Below, piece by piece: positions 17,499-29,495 of a DNA stretch of 64,000 nucleotides. The stretch covers positions 62,001 through 126,000 of the forward strand of contig NZ_JASZYE010000007.1 in assembly GCF_030317145.1 (NCBI RefSeq), in the 5' to 3' direction. Each line of letters opens with the position of its first letter. Within the stretch, counting starts at the first letter, position 1. Below the pieces are notes generated by a model. That model made no database searches. It saw only the letters and a list, made by a program, of their open reading frames with translations, and was not told the DNA's origin. This stretch comes from Variovorax flavidus (GTDB lineage Bacteria > Pseudomonadota > Gammaproteobacteria > Burkholderiales > Burkholderiaceae_C). Position numbers and translations under genes: made by a program.

Positions 17499-19397
17499 TC
17501 ATCCTCCTGTGAGTGCCAGCGTCACCCGATAGGTGATCCAGCACGCAATGTAGGCGAGTCCGAACAAATAGCCAGCCATGATCCACACGTAGCGCCAGGA
17601 ACCGGTCTCCCGCTTGACGGCAGCCAGCGTCGAGATGCATTGCGGCGCAAACACGTACCAGACCAGGAGCGACAGCGCCGTGGCCAGCGACCAGGAGCCC
17701 GCGATCAATGGTTCGAGCTGTCCCGCCACGTCGTCGCCGGTGGCAGAGAGCGCGTACACCGTGCCCAGGGCGCCGACAGCCACTTCGCGCGCCGCCATGC
17801 CGGGCACCAACGCGATCGAGATCTGCCAATTGAAACCGATGGGCGCAAAGATGTGCTCGAGGCCGCGGCCGATCATGCCCGCCAGGCTGTACTGGATGGC
17901 GGGGCCGGTTGCGCCTTCGGGCGGTGACGGGAAGGTCGAGAGAAACCACAGCAAGATCGTCAGCGTGAGGATGATCGTGCCGACGCGCTGGATGAAGATC
18001 CATGCCCGCTCGTAGAGTCCCAGCCCGAGGTTGCGCAGATTGGGCCAGCGATAGGCCGGCAGTTCCATCATCAGCGGCGAATGCTGCTTGTTGTCGCGGA
18101 AACGCTTCATGACCCAGGCCACGGCCATTGCCGAGACGATGCCGAAGACGTACAGCGCGAACAGCACCACGCCCTGCAGGTTGAACACGCCGCCGACCGT
18201 GCGCGCCGGAATGAAGGCGGCGATCAGCAGCGCATACACCGGCAGCCGCGCCGAACAGGTCATGAGCGGCGCGATCATGATCGTCGTGATCCGGTCGCGC
18301 CAGTTGCTGATGGTGCGCGTGGCCATCACGCCCGGAATCGCGCAGGCAAAGCTCGACAGCAGTGGAATGAAGGAGCGGCCCGACAGGCCCACGGTTCCCA
18401 TCACCCGGTCGAGCAGGAAGGCCGCGCGCGGCAGGTAGCCCGAGTCTTCGAGCGCCAGGATGAACAGGAACAGGATCAGGATCTGCGGCAGGAAGACGAT
18501 CACCCCGCCGACGCCGGCGATGATGCCGTCGACCAGCAGGCTCTGCAGCATGCCCTCGGGCACGAAGCGCTTGATGAGTTCGCCGAACGCGGTGGTTGCG
18601 TCCTTGATGGCGTCCATCGGCACCTCGGCCCAGCTGAACACGGCCTGGAACATCAGGAACATCGTGACCGCGAGCACCACCATGCCCCACAGCGGGTGCA
18701 TCACGACGCGATCGATGCGGTCGCTGGTGGCCAGGCTGCCGACCGGCTCTTTCACCGCAAGGCCGAGGATGCGGCGCACCTCGCGCTGCGTGTCGAGCAC
18801 GTCGTCGAGTCCGGGTGCGCGCCAGGGTTTCGGCGCTGCGGCGGCAACCGGTGCATCGAACGCTTCGAGCAGCCCTTGCGCGCCGCCGCTGTGCACGCCG
18901 ACCGTCTCGATCACCGGCACGCCGAGTTCGCGGGAGAGCACGGCGACGTCGATCGTGATGCCCTGCTTTTTCGCCATGTCGGTCATGTTCAGCGCCACGA
19001 CCATCGGCAGGCCCAGGCGCTTGGCTTCGAGCACCAGCCGCAGATTGAGCCGCAGATTGGTGGCATCGGTTACACACACGAGCAACTCGGGCGGCGCCTC
19101 CTTGCTCTTGCCGGTGACCACGTCGCGCGTGACGGCCTCGTCGGCCGACAGCGCATTGAGGCTGTAGGCGCCCGGCAGGTCGAGCACGAAAACGCGCCGG
19201 CCCGCTGCCGTGCGCAGGATGCCCTCCTTGCGCTCGACCGTTACGCCCGCGTAGTTGGCGACCTTCTGCCGGCTGCCCGTGAGCAGGTTGAACAACGCCG
19301 TCTTGCCGCAGTTGGGATTGCCCAGCAGCGCGATGCGATCCGGCGGGCTCGTCGATACGGCGGCCCCGGGCTGGAAGGTCAATGTCGCTTCAACCAT
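17499..19397 (-). CDS. feoB: Ferrous iron transport protein B
   Basis: A 632-residue GTPase-permease. N-terminal G domain: G1 GNPNCGKT at 26-33, G2 NYAGVTVE, G3 DLPGAYS and G4 NMTD. The membrane domain has both gate motifs with conserved Cys: SSFACAIPGVMATRT and FAPQCISTLAAVKRE. Shorter than E. coli FeoB (773) but normal for this lineage. It imports Fe(II) across the inner membrane. Overlaps feoA by 8 bp. Confidence 0.95.
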   Translation of the reverse strand: MVEATLTFQPGAAVSTSPPDRIALLGNPNCGKTALFNLLTGSRQKVANYAGVTVERKEGILRTAAGRRVFVLDLPGAYSLNALSADEAVTRDVVTGKSKEAPPELLVCVTDATNLRLNLRLVLEAKRLGLPMVVALNMTDMAKKQGITIDVAVLSRELGVPVIETVGVHSGGAQGLLEAFDAPVAAAAPKPWRAPGLDDVLDTQREVRRILGLAVKEPVGSLATSDRIDRVVMHPLWGMVVLAVTMFLMFQAVFSWAEVPMDAIKDATTAFGELIKRFVPEGMLQSLLVDGIIAGVGGVIVFLPQILILFLFILALEDSGYLPRAAFLLDRVMGTVGLSGRSFIPLLSSFACAIPGVMATRTISNWRDRITTIMIAPLMTCSARLPVYALLIAAFIPARTVGGVFNLQGVVLFALYVFGIVSAMAVAWVMKRFRDNKQHSPLMMELPAYRWPNLRNLGLGLYERAWIFIQRVGTIILTLTILLWFLSTFPSPPEGATGPAIQYSLAGMIGRGLEHIFAPIGFNWQISIALVPGMAAREVAVGALGTVYALSATGDDVAGQLEPLIAGSWSLATALSLLVWYVFAPQCISTLAAVKRETGSWRYVWIMAGYLFGLAYIACWITYRVTLALTGG

Positions 19398-19671
19398 GGC
19401 CGAGCGCTCCCGGCGTGACGCGAATCAGCGCTGCTTCGTGGCGGCGCAATGCGAACGTGGTGTGGCCGAGGCGAACAGCCAGGGGCTCTCGTCCCGGCAC
19501 GCCGTTCGCGACGATGCACACCGCCTCGCCCGGCACGAAGCCGATTTCGGTCAGCCGGAGCACCAGTTCGCGATCCTCCGGCGCATCGGGCCGTACCACG
19601 TCAAGCACGGTGGCCCATTGATGATTGGGAAGCTGATGGAGGCTGATGGCGGCCAGGGCCGCGCCGGTCAT
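19390..19671 (-). CDS. feoA: Ferrous iron transport protein A
   Basis: A 93-residue SH3-like protein; RLTEIGFVPGEAVCIVANG is the hallmark. It supports FeoB. The ATG at 19671 is chosen over an in-frame TTG at 19701 because it is a stronger codon and leaves about 30 bases of leader downstream of the Fur box. Confidence 0.9.
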   Translation of the reverse strand: MTGAALAAISLHQLPNHQWATVLDVVRPDAPEDRELVLRLTEIGFVPGEAVCIVANGVPGREPLAVRLGHTTFALRRHEAALIRVTPGALGHG

Positions 19672-19703
19672 TGTGGTCACCCGCGGAATCCAGATCTGCA
19701 AAA

Positions 19704-19718
19704 TGAGAATTATTCTCG
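19704..19718 (-). promoter_or_regulatory. Fur box of the feo operon
   Basis: TGAGAATTATTCTCG is an almost perfect inverted repeat matching the classic Fur site (core GAGAATAATTCTCA on the minus strand, flanked by A/T). It lies 33 bp upstream of the feoA ATG, where Fe(II)-Fur would block transcription in iron-replete cells. Confidence 0.85.
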
Positions 19719-19800
19719 AAAAACGCAGGCGTTTGGGTGAGGAAGGTCAAATGGACCGAAACAGGCGCGCCGAAACGGCACGTCCGGGCGTGACTTCCGT

Positions 19801-19866
19801 GTGAAACACCGCGGAGCCGACTCGCCGGTCCGTCAGTGTTGTCCCCCGGCCGGGCCCCCCAAGGAG
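19801..19866 (+). repeat. Dispersed repeat, diverged copy
   Basis: Begins GTGAAACACCGCGG and keeps the first 43 bp or so in common with the copies at 29496 and 59503 (through the ...GTGTTG block), then diverges into a C-rich tail. It lies just downstream of acnA (minus) and upstream of the feoA promoter. Confidence 0.65.
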
Positions 19867-19891
19867 TGAGAGAGCCGGCGGGCGAGCCAGG

Positions 19892-22759
<2,868 letters not shown>

Positions 22760-22883
22760 GTGGAAACTCCTGTGATTCGTGGAAGCTTCTGAAAGATAGC
22801 AGGGTTCGATGACATCGGCTGTAGGCCGGGCGATGACCTGGGAGGTCATGGCATTCGCGCAGCGCTTCACTAGGATGGCGGCC

Positions 22884-23711
22884 ATGAGCATGCAAAGCAC
22901 CCCGCCGACCGCGGCCGATCCCTTCGGGACCCACCTTCGCCATTGGCGCCAGCATCGGCGCCTGAGCCAGCTCGATCTGGCGAACGAGGCCCAGGTCTCG
23001 ACGCGGCACCTCAGCTACGTCGAAACCGGCCGCGCCGAGCCCAGCCGGGAGATGGTCCTGCGCCTTGCCGAGCGGCTCGAGGTGCCGCTTCGCGAGCGCA
23101 ACGCACTGCTGGTCGCGGCCGGTTACGCGCCCATGTATCGGCAGCGCTCGCTCGACGATCCCGCGCTGGCATCGGCGCGGCGGGCGGTCGAACTCGTGCT
23201 CAAGGGTCACGAGCCCTTCCCTGCGCTCGCCGTGGACCGCCACTGGAACCTCGTGGCGCACAACGCACTGGTGCCCCTTTTGATGGCCGGCGCAGCGCCC
23301 GAACTGGTCAAGCCGCCGATCAACGTCCTTCGCCTCAGCCTGCATCCGGATGGCCTGGCGCCGCGGATCGCCAACCTGCCGCAATGGCGTGGGCACCTGC
23401 TCGAACGGTTGCAGCAGCAGATCGCTGCCACCGGCGATGCCGCGCTGGTGGCCTTGCACGACGAACTGGCCGCGTATCCGGCGCCCAGCGTCAGCCACGA
23501 TGCACCGGCAGCCGGGGGCGAACTCGCCAACGTGGTCGTGCCCTTTCAGCTCGTCACGCCCAACGGCGTGCTGAGCTTCATCAGCACCACCACCATCTTC
23601 GGCACGCCGGTCGACGTCACGCTGCAGGAACTGGCCGTCGAGTCGTTCTTTCCGGCCGATGCGCAGACAGCGAAGGCCCTGGCCGCCCTGGCGGAGCCCA
23701 CACCGGCCTGA
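22884..23711 (+). CDS. XRE family regulator with MmyB-like ligand domain
   Basis: A 275-residue protein. Residues about 15-70 form an XRE helix-turn-helix (RRLSQLDLANEAQVSTRHLSYVET is split here as RRLSQLDLANEAQ and STRHLSYVETGRAEPS). Residues 105-265 match the MmyB-like (MLTR) ligand-binding domain, with AVDRHWNLVAHN as marker. The ATG at 22884 has AGGA 8 bp upstream; an earlier ATG at 22809 is less likely. Divergent from acnA with a 124-bp spacer, and upstream of a PPOX-type gene it may control. Ligand unknown. Confidence 0.85.
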   Translation: MSMQSTPPTAADPFGTHLRHWRQHRRLSQLDLANEAQVSTRHLSYVETGRAEPSREMVLRLAERLEVPLRERNALLVAAGYAPMYRQRSLDDPALASARRAVELVLKGHEPFPALAVDRHWNLVAHNALVPLLMAGAAPELVKPPINVLRLSLHPDGLAPRIANLPQWRGHLLERLQQQIAATGDAALVALHDELAAYPAPSVSHDAPAAGGELANVVVPFQLVTPNGVLSFISTTTIFGTPVDVTLQELAVESFFPADAQTAKALAALAEPTPA

Positions 23712-23825
23712 CGACTGCGCTCCGTCGGTCCAGGACGACACGCAAAAGCGTCATGCCTGCGCGCGGGCACCGGGACGATGGCCCTAGGTTGAAGCTTTCA
23801 ACCCATCCATCCCCGGAGAACGCAC

Positions 23826-24326
23826 ATGAGCACCACCGACGCGCAAGCCAAGCTGTGGGACCTGATCAAGGACACCCGCTACGGCATGCTGACCCACCGC
23901 CACGACGACGGGCAACTGCACAGCCATCCGTTGACCACGCAGAACAAGAAGGTCGACGAAGGCGCGACCCTTTACTTTTTCGTGCCGAAGAACGGCGACA
24001 TTGCCCACCATGTCGTGGATGACCCGAGTGTCAACGTCGCCTATGCCAACACCGATGCGGACAGCTACGTCTCGATCTCCGGCCAGGCAGCCCTGATCGA
24101 CGATCAGGCCAGGAAGGAGGAGCTGTTCACGACGATGGCAAAGGCCTGGTTCCCTCAGGGCGCAGGCGACCCGAACCTGGGCCTCCTGGCTGTCCGCATC
24201 GTCGATGCCGAATATTGGGACGTGGACGACAGCAAGATGGTCCAGCTTTTCAAGATGGCGAAGGCCGCCATCACAGGCAAGCCGCCGACGCAGCTGGCCG
24301 AGCACAGGAAGCTCGACGTAGCCTGA
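23826..24326 (+). CDS. Pyridoxamine 5'-phosphate oxidase-like FMN-binding split-barrel protein
   Basis: A 166-residue protein of the general-stress-protein-26 type: an FMN-binding split barrel (residues about 8-150, YGMLTHRHDDGQLHSHPLTT, SVNVAYANTDADSYVSISG and the partner-strand EYWDVDDSKM). True PdxH activity is unlikely because PdxH-specific C-terminal motifs are lacking. GGAGAA precedes the ATG. It follows the XRE gene by 114 bp and ends in a terminator shared with acnB. Confidence 0.83.
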   Translation: MSTTDAQAKLWDLIKDTRYGMLTHRHDDGQLHSHPLTTQNKKVDEGATLYFFVPKNGDIAHHVVDDPSVNVAYANTDADSYVSISGQAALIDDQARKEELFTTMAKAWFPQGAGDPNLGLLAVRIVDAEYWDVDDSKMVQLFKMAKAAITGKPPTQLAEHRKLDVA

Positions 24327-24351
24327 ACCCGGCCCCTGCGTGAGCACCAAG

Positions 24352-24379
24352 AAAAAACCCCGCCGAGGCGGGGTTTTTT
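24352..24379. terminator. Bidirectional terminator between the PPOX gene and acnB
   Basis: AAAAAACCCCGCC - GA - GGCGGGGTTTTTT: perfect 13-bp stem with A/T tracts on both sides. It can end the plus-strand PPOX gene and the minus-strand acnB transcript. Confidence 0.9.
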
Positions 24380-24397
24380 GAATGGGCGTCAGCGATG

Positions 24398-26983
24398 TCA
24401 GGCTGCAACGGTCGCGGCGACGTCCTTGTACTCGTCGATCTTGTCGAAGTTCAGGTACTGGTAGATCTGCTCGCTGGAAGCATCGATCACGCCGACATTG
24501 GTCATGTACTCCTCCCGGGTCGGAATGCGACCGAGGCGCGAGCAGATGGCGGCCAGTTCGGCGCTGCCGAGGTACACGTTCGTGTTCTTGCCCAGACGGT
24601 TCGGGAAGTTGCGGGTACTGGTCGACATCACCGTCGCGCCTTCGCGCACCTGTGCCTGGTTGCCCATGCACAGCGAGCAGCCGGGCATTTCGGTGCGCGC
24701 GCCGGCATTGCCGAACACGCCGTAGTGGCCTTCTTCGGTGAGCTGCTGCGCATCCATCTTGGTCGGCGGCGCGATCCACAGCTTGACCGGGATGTCGCGC
24801 TTGCCTTCGAGCAGCTTCGACGCGGCGCGGAAGTGGCCGATGTTCGTCATGCACGAGCCGATGAACACTTCGTCGATGGCGGCGCCGGCCACGTCCGACA
24901 GCGTCTTCACGTCGTCAGGATCGTTCGGGCAGGCCACGATCGGCTCGTGGATGTCGGCCAGGTCGATCTCGATCACGGCGGCGTAGTCGGCGTCGTCGTC
25001 GCCCTTGAGCAGTTGCGGGTCCTTCAGCCAGGCTTCCTGCGCGGCGATGCGGCGGGCCAGCGTGCGGCCGTCGGCGTAGCCTTCGGCAATCATCCAGCGC
25101 ATCAGCGTGATGTTGCTGTTGATGTACTCGATGATCGGTTCCTTGTTCAGGTGCACCGTGCAGCCGGCAGCCGAGCGCTCGGCCGAGGCATCGCTCAGCT
25201 CAAAGGCTTGTTCCACCTTCAGATCCGGCAGGCCTTCGATTTCGAGGATGCGGCCCGAGAAGATGTTCTTCTTACCCTTCTTCTCGACGGTCAGCAGGCC
25301 CTGCTTGATCGCGTACAGCGGAATCGCGTTGACCAGGTCACGCAGGGTCACGCCGGGCTGCATCTTGCCCTTGAAGCGCACCAGCACCGATTCGGGCATG
25401 TCGAGCGGCATCACGCCCGTGGCGGCCGCGAACGCCACCAGGCCCGAACCCGCCGGGAAGCTGATGCCGATCGGGAAGCGCGTGTGGCTGTCGCCGCCCG
25501 TGCCGACCGTGTCGGGCGTCAGCAGGCGGTTGAGCCAGCTGTGGATCACGCCGTCGCCGGGACGCAGCGAGACGCCCCCGCGCGTAGCCATGAAGTCGGG
25601 CAGCTCGTGGTGCATCTTCACGTCGACCTTCTTCGGGTACGCCGCGGTGTGGCAGAACGATTGCATCACCAGGTCGGCGCTGAAGCCGAGGCAGGCGAGG
25701 TCCTTCAGCTCGTCGCGGGTCATCGGGCCGGTGGTGTCCTGGCTGCCGACCGAGGTCATCTTCGGCTCGCAGTAGGTGCCGGGGCGCACGCCCTGGCCTT
25801 CCGGCAGGCCGCAGGCGCGGCCGACCATCTTCTGCGCAAGCGAGAAGCCCTTCTTGGTGTCGACCGGGCTGACCGGCAGGCGGAACAGCGTCGAGGGCGC
25901 CAGGCCCAGCGCTTCACGCGCCTTGGCCGTGAGGCCGCGGCCGATGATCAGCGGAATGCGGCCGCCGGCGCGCACTTCGTCGAACAGCACATCGCTCTTG
26001 ACGGAGAACTCGGCGATCACCTTGCCGTCCTTGAGCGCCTTGCCCTCGTAGGGACGCAGTTCGACCACGTCGCCCATGTTCATCTGGCTGACGTCGAGTT
26101 CGATCGGCAGCGCGCCGGAGTCTTCCATCGTGTTGTAGAAGATCGGAGCGATCTTGCCGCCGAGGCAGACGCCGCCGAAGCGCTTGTTCGGCACGAAGGG
26201 AATGTCCTCGCCGGTGAACCACAGCACCGAGTTGGTCGCGCTCTTGCGCGACGAGCCCGTGCCGACCACGTCGCCGGCATAGGCCACCAGATGGCCGCGG
26301 GCGCGCAGGTCCTCGATGAACTTCACCGGGCCGCGCTTGCCGTCTTCCTCGGGGACGATGCCGGGGCGCGCATTCTTGTGCATCGCGAGGGCGTGCATCG
26401 GGATGTCCGGACGCGTGGTCGCGTCAGGTGCGGGCGACAGGTCGTCGGTGTTGATTTCGCCGGCCACCTTGAAGATGCTGACGGTGATGCTTTGCGGCAC
26501 TTCGGGACGGCTGGTGAACCATTCGGCATCAGCCCAGCTTTGCAGCACGGCCTTGGCGTTGGCATTGCCCTTGTCGGCCTTTTCCTTGACGTCGTGGAAC
26601 TGGTCGAACATCAGCAGCGTCTTCTTCAGGCCATCGGCCGCGACGGCGCCGACTTCGGCATCGTCCAGCAGATCCACCAGGGGTCCGATGTTGTAGCCAC
26701 CGAGCATGGTGCCGAGCAGTTCGGTTGCACGGGCACGCGTCAACAACAGGCTCTTTTCGGTGCCATGTGCCACGGCAGCAAGGTAGCTGGCCTTGACCTT
26801 GGCTGCGTCGTCCACGCCCGCGGGCACGCGGTGCGTCAGCAGGTTGAGCAGGAACTCGGCGTCGGCAACAGCCGGCGACTTCATGAGCTCGATCAGCTCG
26901 GCGGTCTGCTTGGCGGTGAGCGGCAGTGGCGGGATGCCGAGCGCGGCGCGCTCGGCGACATGGTCAACGTAGGCTTGCAACAT
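24398..26983 (-). CDS. acnB: Bifunctional aconitate hydratase 2 / 2-methylisocitrate dehydratase
   Basis: An 861-residue AcnB with the N-terminal HEAT-like domain (about 1-160). The Fe-S cysteines fall near 711 (GSCMTNIGHFRAAS) and 769/772 (PGCSLCMGNQAQV), matching E. coli AcnB numbering. Main TCA-cycle aconitase; AcnB-type enzymes also dehydrate 2-methylcitrate-cycle intermediates. Good GGAG site before the ATG at 26983. Last gene of the run tam - citrate-lyase-like - secreted protein - acnB. Confidence 0.96.
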   Translation of the reverse strand: MLQAYVDHVAERAALGIPPLPLTAKQTAELIELMKSPAVADAEFLLNLLTHRVPAGVDDAAKVKASYLAAVAHGTEKSLLLTRARATELLGTMLGGYNIGPLVDLLDDAEVGAVAADGLKKTLLMFDQFHDVKEKADKGNANAKAVLQSWADAEWFTSRPEVPQSITVSIFKVAGEINTDDLSPAPDATTRPDIPMHALAMHKNARPGIVPEEDGKRGPVKFIEDLRARGHLVAYAGDVVGTGSSRKSATNSVLWFTGEDIPFVPNKRFGGVCLGGKIAPIFYNTMEDSGALPIELDVSQMNMGDVVELRPYEGKALKDGKVIAEFSVKSDVLFDEVRAGGRIPLIIGRGLTAKAREALGLAPSTLFRLPVSPVDTKKGFSLAQKMVGRACGLPEGQGVRPGTYCEPKMTSVGSQDTTGPMTRDELKDLACLGFSADLVMQSFCHTAAYPKKVDVKMHHELPDFMATRGGVSLRPGDGVIHSWLNRLLTPDTVGTGGDSHTRFPIGISFPAGSGLVAFAAATGVMPLDMPESVLVRFKGKMQPGVTLRDLVNAIPLYAIKQGLLTVEKKGKKNIFSGRILEIEGLPDLKVEQAFELSDASAERSAAGCTVHLNKEPIIEYINSNITLMRWMIAEGYADGRTLARRIAAQEAWLKDPQLLKGDDDADYAAVIEIDLADIHEPIVACPNDPDDVKTLSDVAGAAIDEVFIGSCMTNIGHFRAASKLLEGKRDIPVKLWIAPPTKMDAQQLTEEGHYGVFGNAGARTEMPGCSLCMGNQAQVREGATVMSTSTRNFPNRLGKNTNVYLGSAELAAICSRLGRIPTREEYMTNVGVIDASSEQIYQYLNFDKIDEYKDVAATVAA

Positions 26984-27054
26984 CTTCTTTTCTCCGGAAA
27001 CACAAATGGGCGGGCGGCTCCCGCGTCAAGCAAGAGCCGCGCCTTGCTTACTCT

Positions 27055-27618
27055 TTACTGCTTGGTGGGCTGCGCGTCGCCTTCGAACAGGCTCTTGGGT
27101 GGGTTCTTCTTCATGTCCTCGGCGAATTCCACCTGCTTGGCGGCCTGGCATTCGTCAGCCAGGCGCAGACCCAGCTTCTGGCTCATCAGCATCGACTTGT
27201 TGCCCAGTTGAAGCCACATGGCCTCGCGCACCGGGTCTTCGAGCCGGACCGCGCCGGTGCGGCTGGCGACCGGATGCAGGCGGTACTTGACGCCGGCATG
27301 CGTCAGGACGAAGAAGCCGGGCTTCTTGGGGTCGGCCTCGATGTTCACGCTGGCGCCGAGTTCGCACTTGATCGTGCCGGTGAGTATGGTTTCAGCGACC
27401 TTCAGGTCCTGCTCCGACAGGGTGACGTCGGTTTCTTCGCTGATCGGCTTGGCCTCTTCGACCTTCTTGATGACGCGCTTGGGCACCACCTTCTGCACGA
27501 TCTTCTTGCCAGTCGTATTGGCGGCCGGCTTCGCTGCGGAACCCGTAGCGTTGTTCTGGGCCATTGCGGCCATCGGCATGACGAAGGCGGCAGCGGCAAT
27601 CAGCGCAATAGTCTTCAT
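27055..27618 (-). CDS. Secreted protein of unknown function in the TCA cluster
   Basis: A 187-residue protein with a clear Sec signal peptide: MKTIALIAAAAFVMPMAAMA, cleavage expected after AMA at 20. The mature part has a Lys-rich linker (about 40-58) and then a compact domain with single Cys residues near 85 and 156 that could form a disulfide. I recognise no family. It lies 27 bp after the citrate-lyase-like gene and 71 bp before acnB; a GCGGCTC / GAGCCGC hairpin (27014-27040) follows its stop. Why a periplasmic protein sits between TCA genes is unclear. Confidence 0.7.
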   Translation of the reverse strand: MKTIALIAAAAFVMPMAAMAQNNATGSAAKPAANTTGKKIVQKVVPKRVIKKVEEAKPISEETDVTLSEQDLKVAETILTGTIKCELGASVNIEADPKKPGFFVLTHAGVKYRLHPVASRTGAVRLEDPVREAMWLQLGNKSMLMSQKLGLRLADECQAAKQVEFAEDMKKNPPKSLFEGDAQPTKQ

Positions 27619-27645
27619 GGATGTAGTTCTTTCGCGGGTTGGATT

Positions 27646-28677
27646 TCAGGATGATGAGGATGCAAACCACGCCTGCGCCTCGGGGGGCAAGGAGCGGCCT
27701 GTGGCGTGCGCCCGTTCGAGTACCTGCCAGAAATGGCGGTAGCTGGCACGGTCATGCAATGTGCCATCGATGCTGACCGGCGCCCACGCGGCACCGGCTG
27801 CAGCAGCAGTGATTTTTGTAGCGATTTGAATCTGCCGATCGTCGGGCGCGAAGGCCTCGAGGATGGGACGGATCTGGTTCGGGTGGATGCTCCACATGCG
27901 CGTGTAGCCGAATTCGCTGGCGGCCTTCTTCGCTGCCGCGCGCATCGCATCGATGTTGTTGAACTCTGTCACGACGCAGTGCGAAGGCACCTTGCCGTAC
28001 GCGTGCGCGGCGGAGGCGATATCGAGCTTGGCGCGCACCACCAGCGGGTGCGAGAACTGCCCTGCCGCGCCCATGCCTTCGGCCGGAATCGCGCCGCCAT
28101 GGGAGGACACGAAATCCATGAGCCCGAAGCTCAGCGACTGCACGCGCGGGTGCGCGGCGATCTCGAAGGCGCGATGTACGGCGAGTGGGGACTCGATCAG
28201 CACATGCAGCGGAAGCGCTTCGGCGCCGGCGGCATCGAGCGCTTCAACCGCATCGCGCACGTCGTCGACGGACTCCACCTTGGGCACCATCAAATGGCTC
28301 AGGCGGTGGCCGGCGCGTCCGGCGATCGTGATCACGTCGCCGGCAAAGCTCGGATGGTCGACCGGATGCACCCGTGCACCGACGCGCATGCCGGGCGCCG
28401 CGGACAGAGCGAGTTCGGTGACCAGCGCGGCATGCTCGGCCTCGCCGCCCACCGGGGCGCCGTCCTCGCAGTCGAGCGTCACATCGAACACGCAGGCGCC
28501 GAATTCCGCGGCCATCTCTGCCTGCAGCGCGAGACTCTTGCGCATGCGGCCTTCGACGCCGCTGTAGTGGTCGCAAACGGGCAGGACGACGGCACCGGCC
28601 TGCGCGCCGAGGAGCACCTCACGCGGATGAAGGCTGGTCGAAGAAGATGCAGAAGATGCATTCATTCGGGGGGTCAT
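27646..28677 (-). CDS. HpcH/HpaI aldolase / citrate lyase beta-like protein
   Basis: A 343-residue TIM-barrel lyase of the CitE-like family. FDVTLDCEDGAPVGGEAEH near 65 supplies acidic metal-binding residues, with MVPKVESVDDVRDAVEALD and LSFGLMDFVSSHGGAIPAEG later. Relatives cleave citramalyl-CoA, malyl-CoA or similar CoA esters; no citD or citF is present, so classic citrate lyase is unlikely. The ATG at 28677 overlaps the tam stop (ATGA); an in-frame ATG at 28665 is an alternative. Confidence 0.82.
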   Translation of the reverse strand: MTPRMNASSASSSTSLHPREVLLGAQAGAVVLPVCDHYSGVEGRMRKSLALQAEMAAEFGACVFDVTLDCEDGAPVGGEAEHAALVTELALSAAPGMRVGARVHPVDHPSFAGDVITIAGRAGHRLSHLMVPKVESVDDVRDAVEALDAAGAEALPLHVLIESPLAVHRAFEIAAHPRVQSLSFGLMDFVSSHGGAIPAEGMGAAGQFSHPLVVRAKLDIASAAHAYGKVPSHCVVTEFNNIDAMRAAAKKAASEFGYTRMWSIHPNQIRPILEAFAPDDRQIQIATKITAAAAGAAWAPVSIDGTLHDRASYRHFWQVLERAHATGRSLPPEAQAWFASSSS

Positions 28678-29450
28678 GCCTTTCGCTGCGCCACGATGAA
28701 CATGCGAGGGAACGCCAGCAGCAGCCGGCCGTCGCTGCGCGGCGGATAGGCTGTCGCGATGCGCCGTTCGTATTCGGCCAGGTAACTGCCGCGCAGTTCG
28801 GGCGTCAGGCGATCGACGAAGGGCTTGAGCCCGGTGCCGCTCACCCATTCGACGATCGCAGCTGCCGAGGCCATCGGATGCTGGTACGCGGTGCGCCAGA
28901 CATCGGCCTTCGCCGCATCGGCGGCGAGCAGGTCGTAGTAGCCGTCGATCGACAGCAGTTTCGTGCGCAGCTTGTCGGCGTTGCCGATGGCCTGCGCCCA
29001 GGGCGCCTCGGCCGCGACCTCGCGCATCATCCGATGCGTGGGTTCCTCGCGGTTGTCGGGCATCTGGATGGCCAGGACGCCGCCCGGCGCCAGCGCAGCA
29101 AAGAGCCGGGGAATCAGCGCTTCGTGGTCAGGCACCCATTGGAGGGCGGCATTCGCATAGATGAGATCGGGTGGCAGCTCAGGCTGCCACGTGGCGATGT
29201 CGCCAGATTCGAAGCGGGCTTGCGGCAGGCGTTCCCGCGCGCTCGCCAGCATGGCCTCGGAGTTGTCGATGCCGACAACGGCAGCGCCGGCGAAGCGCTG
29301 CACGAGAAGCTCGGTGGAATTGCCCGGCCCGCAGCCGAGATCGACCACCTGGGCCGCCTCGGTCAGCGGGACGCGCGCCAGCAGTTCTGCTGCCGGGCGC
29401 GTACGCTCGTCTTCGTAACGACGATAGAGCGCGGGGTTCCAGTCGAGCAT
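28674..29450 (-). CDS. tam: Trans-aconitate 2-methyltransferase
   Basis: A 258-residue class I SAM methyltransferase. Motif I is VVDLGCGPGNSTELL near 34-48, and the start MLDWNPALYRRYEDERTRPA is diagnostic for Tam. By family knowledge it methylates trans-aconitate, an inhibitor that forms spontaneously from cis-aconitate. Its placement in one run with acnB fits that housekeeping role. ATG at 29450 chosen over an upstream ATG at 29504 that lies in the dispersed repeat. Confidence 0.9.
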   Translation of the reverse strand: MLDWNPALYRRYEDERTRPAAELLARVPLTEAAQVVDLGCGPGNSTELLVQRFAGAAVVGIDNSEAMLASARERLPQARFESGDIATWQPELPPDLIYANAALQWVPDHEALIPRLFAALAPGGVLAIQMPDNREEPTHRMMREVAAEAPWAQAIGNADKLRTKLLSIDGYYDLLAADAAKADVWRTAYQHPMASAAAIVEWVSGTGLKPFVDRLTPELRGSYLAEYERRIATAYPPRSDGRLLLAFPRMFIVAQRKA

Positions 29451-29495
29451 GGTCAGGATGAGCAATGTTTGCAGGCTGCGCAGCAGGGCCACTTC

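Noticed and set aside
18081..19418. Long plus-strand reading frame opposite feoB
   Set aside because: High-GC antisense shadow of feoB, rich in Gln, His and Arg, with no recognisable domain.
24395..27211. 938-codon plus-strand reading frame opposite acnB
   Set aside because: Antisense shadow of a GC-rich gene; composition dominated by Arg, Asp, His, Val; acnB is unambiguous.
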